NCBI GenBank assembly: GCA_963966185.1
Contig: CAWZYM010000188.1
Span: forward strand, 446,001 to 510,000
Origin: Rhabditoides inermis
Lineage: Eukaryota; Nematoda; Chromadorea; Rhabditida; Rhabditidae
DNA: 64,000 bases
Direction of reading: 5' to 3'
This document shows positions 61,380-64,000 of this stretch, in pieces (within the stretch, counting starts at the first letter, position 1; each line of letters opens with the position of its first letter). Position numbers and translations under genes: made by a program. The notes beneath the pieces are model-generated. The model did no database searches and had not been told where the DNA came from. It saw only the letters and a list, made by a program, of their open reading frames with translations.

Positions 61380-62980
61380 ATCGAGTCGAGACGATAAGAT
61401 CCCAGTCAGCCGAGAGTTCACGTCTCCTATCACGCATACATCTCGCCACTGTGCCGTAGACTTTGTTTCCATACCATATCCATTGTACTATGTAAACAGA
61501 TAAACACATTCTCAAAAGTCAGAGCAGTACCGCTCACCCCTCGAACACTGCTCCCGAAAAGTGCTCCCTACAAACATTACTCGTACTAGTACTAGTATAT
61601 TTACAGTAGCAAGTTACTAGTAACTCACACACCTTCAACTTCTTGTAGTGCCACTCTGTTCGTATCCATTGAACCCGGCACTGCATGCTGATGCGCAGAA
61701 GGTCAACATGCAGAAGTCGAAATCTGGCCACTATCGACATCGAATCAAAACGGGGTCTATATTAATATCATTATATTAATATAATAATAAAATACGTTAA
61801 ACTATCGGGATATCATTCGCGCAGTGAAACCTATTTCTACAATATGTTCGCACTTACGGAAAGTCTCTCAGGTCATCCGCTCCAAGTTGAACGTAATTGT
61901 GCTCATTCGATAGCTGAGGGCCTACTGATTAATGTTGTATGTGATCATTTTTGCTGCGGAGTACGTTGAAGTACCGTAATCCTACCGTAAAGTTTTGACG
62001 ATTTTTGAGATTTCCAACTTTTGCGAGTCGATAACGCTTTCATGCGAAGACGATTACCTCTTTTAGCCTAGTGAATAGTGAAGCAGCCTGGTTTTCTGGC
62101 AGTGCCGGGTTCGATCCCGGCCACGAATTTTTTGTTTTTGCAAAATTGTTTTTATTCGATCGCGATTACTACATCACTAACAACCTTATAACAATAACAT
62201 GATACCAACTGACACAATTTTATAATAATTAAACGAACATCTCATAAAGTAACAATCAATAACAACCGACAACGTACAATTCTATACGGAAGTGTCTATG
62301 TACAACAAACAAGCGCAAAAATGCCTCCTAAAGGTTTCTAGTGATAATCGATCACGTTTTTCTAGTGATAATCGATCTTGTGATGATCGATCACGAAATG
62401 CTGAAAACTGTGCTTCTCCTTGCAAGGCACACAGCACATGAAGACCTCTCCACAGCCAGCTGTCTCACAGGGGGAGCCATCTATAATAAGTACAACTTAC
62501 TTGACGTCTCCCTCCCCCTCTCTCGCAAACGTGATTATGACACGTACGCAACGAAATCACTCATAAGAACCTATGATTGTCGACGTTTTTGCGCCAAAAA
62601 TGCATGAACAAAATATACTGACAACAACATTCTTCTAGCTAGTATTTTCTCCATCTGCTCCTCTCTCTCTCTCCCTCACTCTCGCTTGTCTGGATCTGCC
62701 CGCCTCTTGCGCGCTCTTTATCCCCCCACCTTCTCTCCCATCACATGGACACGAGCCCAAAACTCACGCATGCAACACATTGAGTATCATTTATCTTAAC
62801 CAACATCAATCAATACACAATCACTACCTTCTATACACATACACACAAAACACTGGAAACACGAAGAGACGGTGATAGCTTCAAACAAATAACAATTAGT
62901 GCGGGTGATGATTCACTGTGTGAAAACGGTGCAGTGCAACTGATAAATACTTGATCAATCGATAGTCGATCGATACACAC
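61380..62980. other. Intergenic, small repeats only
   Basis: No supported gene. ATATTAATAT-type palindromes lie near 61758-61785, a tRNA-like segment at 62060, and the unit TCTAGTGATAATCGATC occurs twice at 62338-62354 and 62361-62377 within a GATCAC-rich palindromic stretch. Confidence 0.5.
62060..62128 (+). mobile_element. tRNA-like segment (SINE head)
   Basis: TTTTAGCCTAGTGAATAGTG resembles an A-box region, and GGGTTCGATCCCGG is a strong B-box about 40 bases later. No paired acceptor stem is apparent, and a T-run (ATTTTTTGTTTTTG) follows. It is more likely a SINE head than a functional tRNA gene. Confidence 0.5.
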
Positions 62981-63459
62981 TTATCCGGTGAGGTCTCCGT
63001 GGTCGAAGAGCGCCTGATCGTAGATGGCAGCCGAGATGGTCTTTCCTCCAAAGAAACGGTTGTCAAGGGCGGCCTTCGCGGCGTCCGCCTAGAGAAAACA
63101 CACGTTCCCGGAGGTAGAACACAAATTGCAAAGTTACTTTCTCACATCTCACTCATATTACATTCCCAACACAAACCTACTTTTACCTATTCATTTGCCT
63201 CGACCTATGCACTGACACAACTCTAGGGAGGAGGTGAATCAGAGGGCTGAGGGCCGAAAAGCAATCTTCTCGTCTCTCCCTTTCATCCATCCCCTCCCTC
63301 CCTCACTGCCCTTCATTCGCCCTTGCCCCTCTCTCTCTTTTCCTCCCTCCTCCCCCCCCCTCTCTCTCTCTCCTCTCTCTCTCTTCCCACCTGCTGAGCC
63401 TCCGCGAACCGCACGAATATCTTGACCGAATTGCTCTGCTCGTCGGCAGCGATGATCAC
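62981..63459 (-). CDS. C-terminal exons of a PUF60-like UHM splicing factor (partial)
   Basis: Two minus-strand exons, 63459-63391 and 63088-62981, join in phase 0 and end at TAA 62983-62981. They encode 58 residues reading KIFVRFAEAQQ, then AALDNRFFGGKTISAAIYD, then ALFDHGDLTG. This is the second half of an RRM of the UHM type: the RNP1-like KIFVRF, the NRFFGGK hairpin and a YDQ.LFD..DL tail closest to the PUF60 C-terminus (RBM39, SPF45 and U2AF2 are relatives). PUF60 works in 3' splice-site recognition in the nucleus. The preceding exons lie beyond the right edge; I see no further exon in 63460-64000. The intron carries CT microsatellite. Confidence 0.7.
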
Positions 63460-64000
63460 CTATACAAGTTGCATGACTGGCTGTCAGGTCTTTTAAAGAC
63501 GTTGCACATCCCGTCAATTGTATATTTCATACAAATGGTAACATTCGTAAACCATACCAGTCGTCGCATAACAGGCACAGTGAGCACATTCATACAATAA
63601 AGAAAATAGTATCTTCTCGAATTCAAACAACCGCCAAATATAACGACAGTGACTGGACGGACGAGATTTGAATCGTTCGAATCGCGAGAGACATAATGGA
63701 AACGTGGGTCACACCTTTCGTCACAGTATTTTCGCGCGCGAATTCGAATATTCAGCCGTCAAAAAGAGGCTGGCAAACATCCGGCACATTCTGTGAAAAG
63801 CACCCAATGTGGGGATGGAATAGCGACTAATGCCACAACGCGGTGGTTATTCTCGTAACACGTTGATCAAAGGAGAGTCAGCGCGCAAAATCAGAATCAG
63901 AATCAGAATCAGAATATTTATCTCGAATCAAGTAGCACACATTATCGATTACGTAAATTACGGTGGGATACGGTAAAATACAGTAATACAATGCCTACTG
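63460..64000. other. Probable intron of the UHM gene, no further exon seen
   Basis: It is unique sequence apart from (AATCAG)n at 63889-63914. That tract is followed by AATATTTATCTCGAATC, which resembles a LINE 3' junction of the (repeat)n plus TTTATC type seen at 14540. Confidence 0.4.

Overview
The window is animal nuclear DNA. Genes are split into many short exons with GT-AG introns, AATAAA polyadenylation signals lie about 50-60 bp (zinc-finger gene), about 30 bp (small peptide gene) and about 720 bp (EVI5 gene) past stop codons, and tRNA-like repeats and non-LTR/LTR retroelement remains are present. Very short introns (38-48 nt in places), acceptors of TTTCAG/TTGCAG type and a small YGGYGGY secreted peptide gene suggest a nematode, possibly a diplogastrid such as Pristionchus. 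That assignment is an inference and I could not test it.

Layout. Bases 1-12587 are one minisatellite built on a 17-bp unit (core CACAGTCAAACATTTTC) with kilobase-scale higher-order duplications (1651 bp and 1446 bp). A 1.8-kb block holding two tandem copies of a ~674-bp module interrupts it, and a 100-bp island of the same satellite resumes at 14374. Bases 14540-18631 are a transposon graveyard: a broken non-LTR reverse transcriptase (minus strand) invaded by tRNA-like elements, a SINE, and a gag-like zinc-knuckle ORF next to a putative LTR. From 18632 to 20930 there are only small repeats.

Bases 20931-31500 are gene-rich. A B-box/coiled-coil gene (minus) and a C2H2 zinc-finger/AT-hook gene (plus) sit head to head across a 700-bp promoter region. 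A small secreted Gly/Tyr/Met-rich peptide gene (minus) converges on the latter. A secreted Cys-rich two-module protein gene (plus) follows. Bases 36831-57641 are a 29-exon EVI5-type TBC Rab-GAP gene (907 codons, every splice phase consistent by hand), with a candidate internal first exon at 50430 and possible upstream first exons at 31501. Bases 60190-61379 encode a protein ending in a ubiquitin domain that has lost K11, K27, K29, K48 and K63. Bases 62981-63459 are the last two exons of a minus-strand gene for a PUF60-like UHM splicing factor that runs off the right edge.

Most unusual items: two perfect inverted repeats (104-bp and 120-bp arms) sharing a core, one inside an EVI5 intron; the lysine-depleted ubiquitin fusion; introns made almost wholly of GA or CT, including one of 38 nt; a dispersed GAAACGTATC motif in non-coding DNA; and a 151-bp GC-rich repeat present twice with eight differences. 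Exon models were derived by hand from frame, splice dinucleotides and phase, without homology searches or transcripts.
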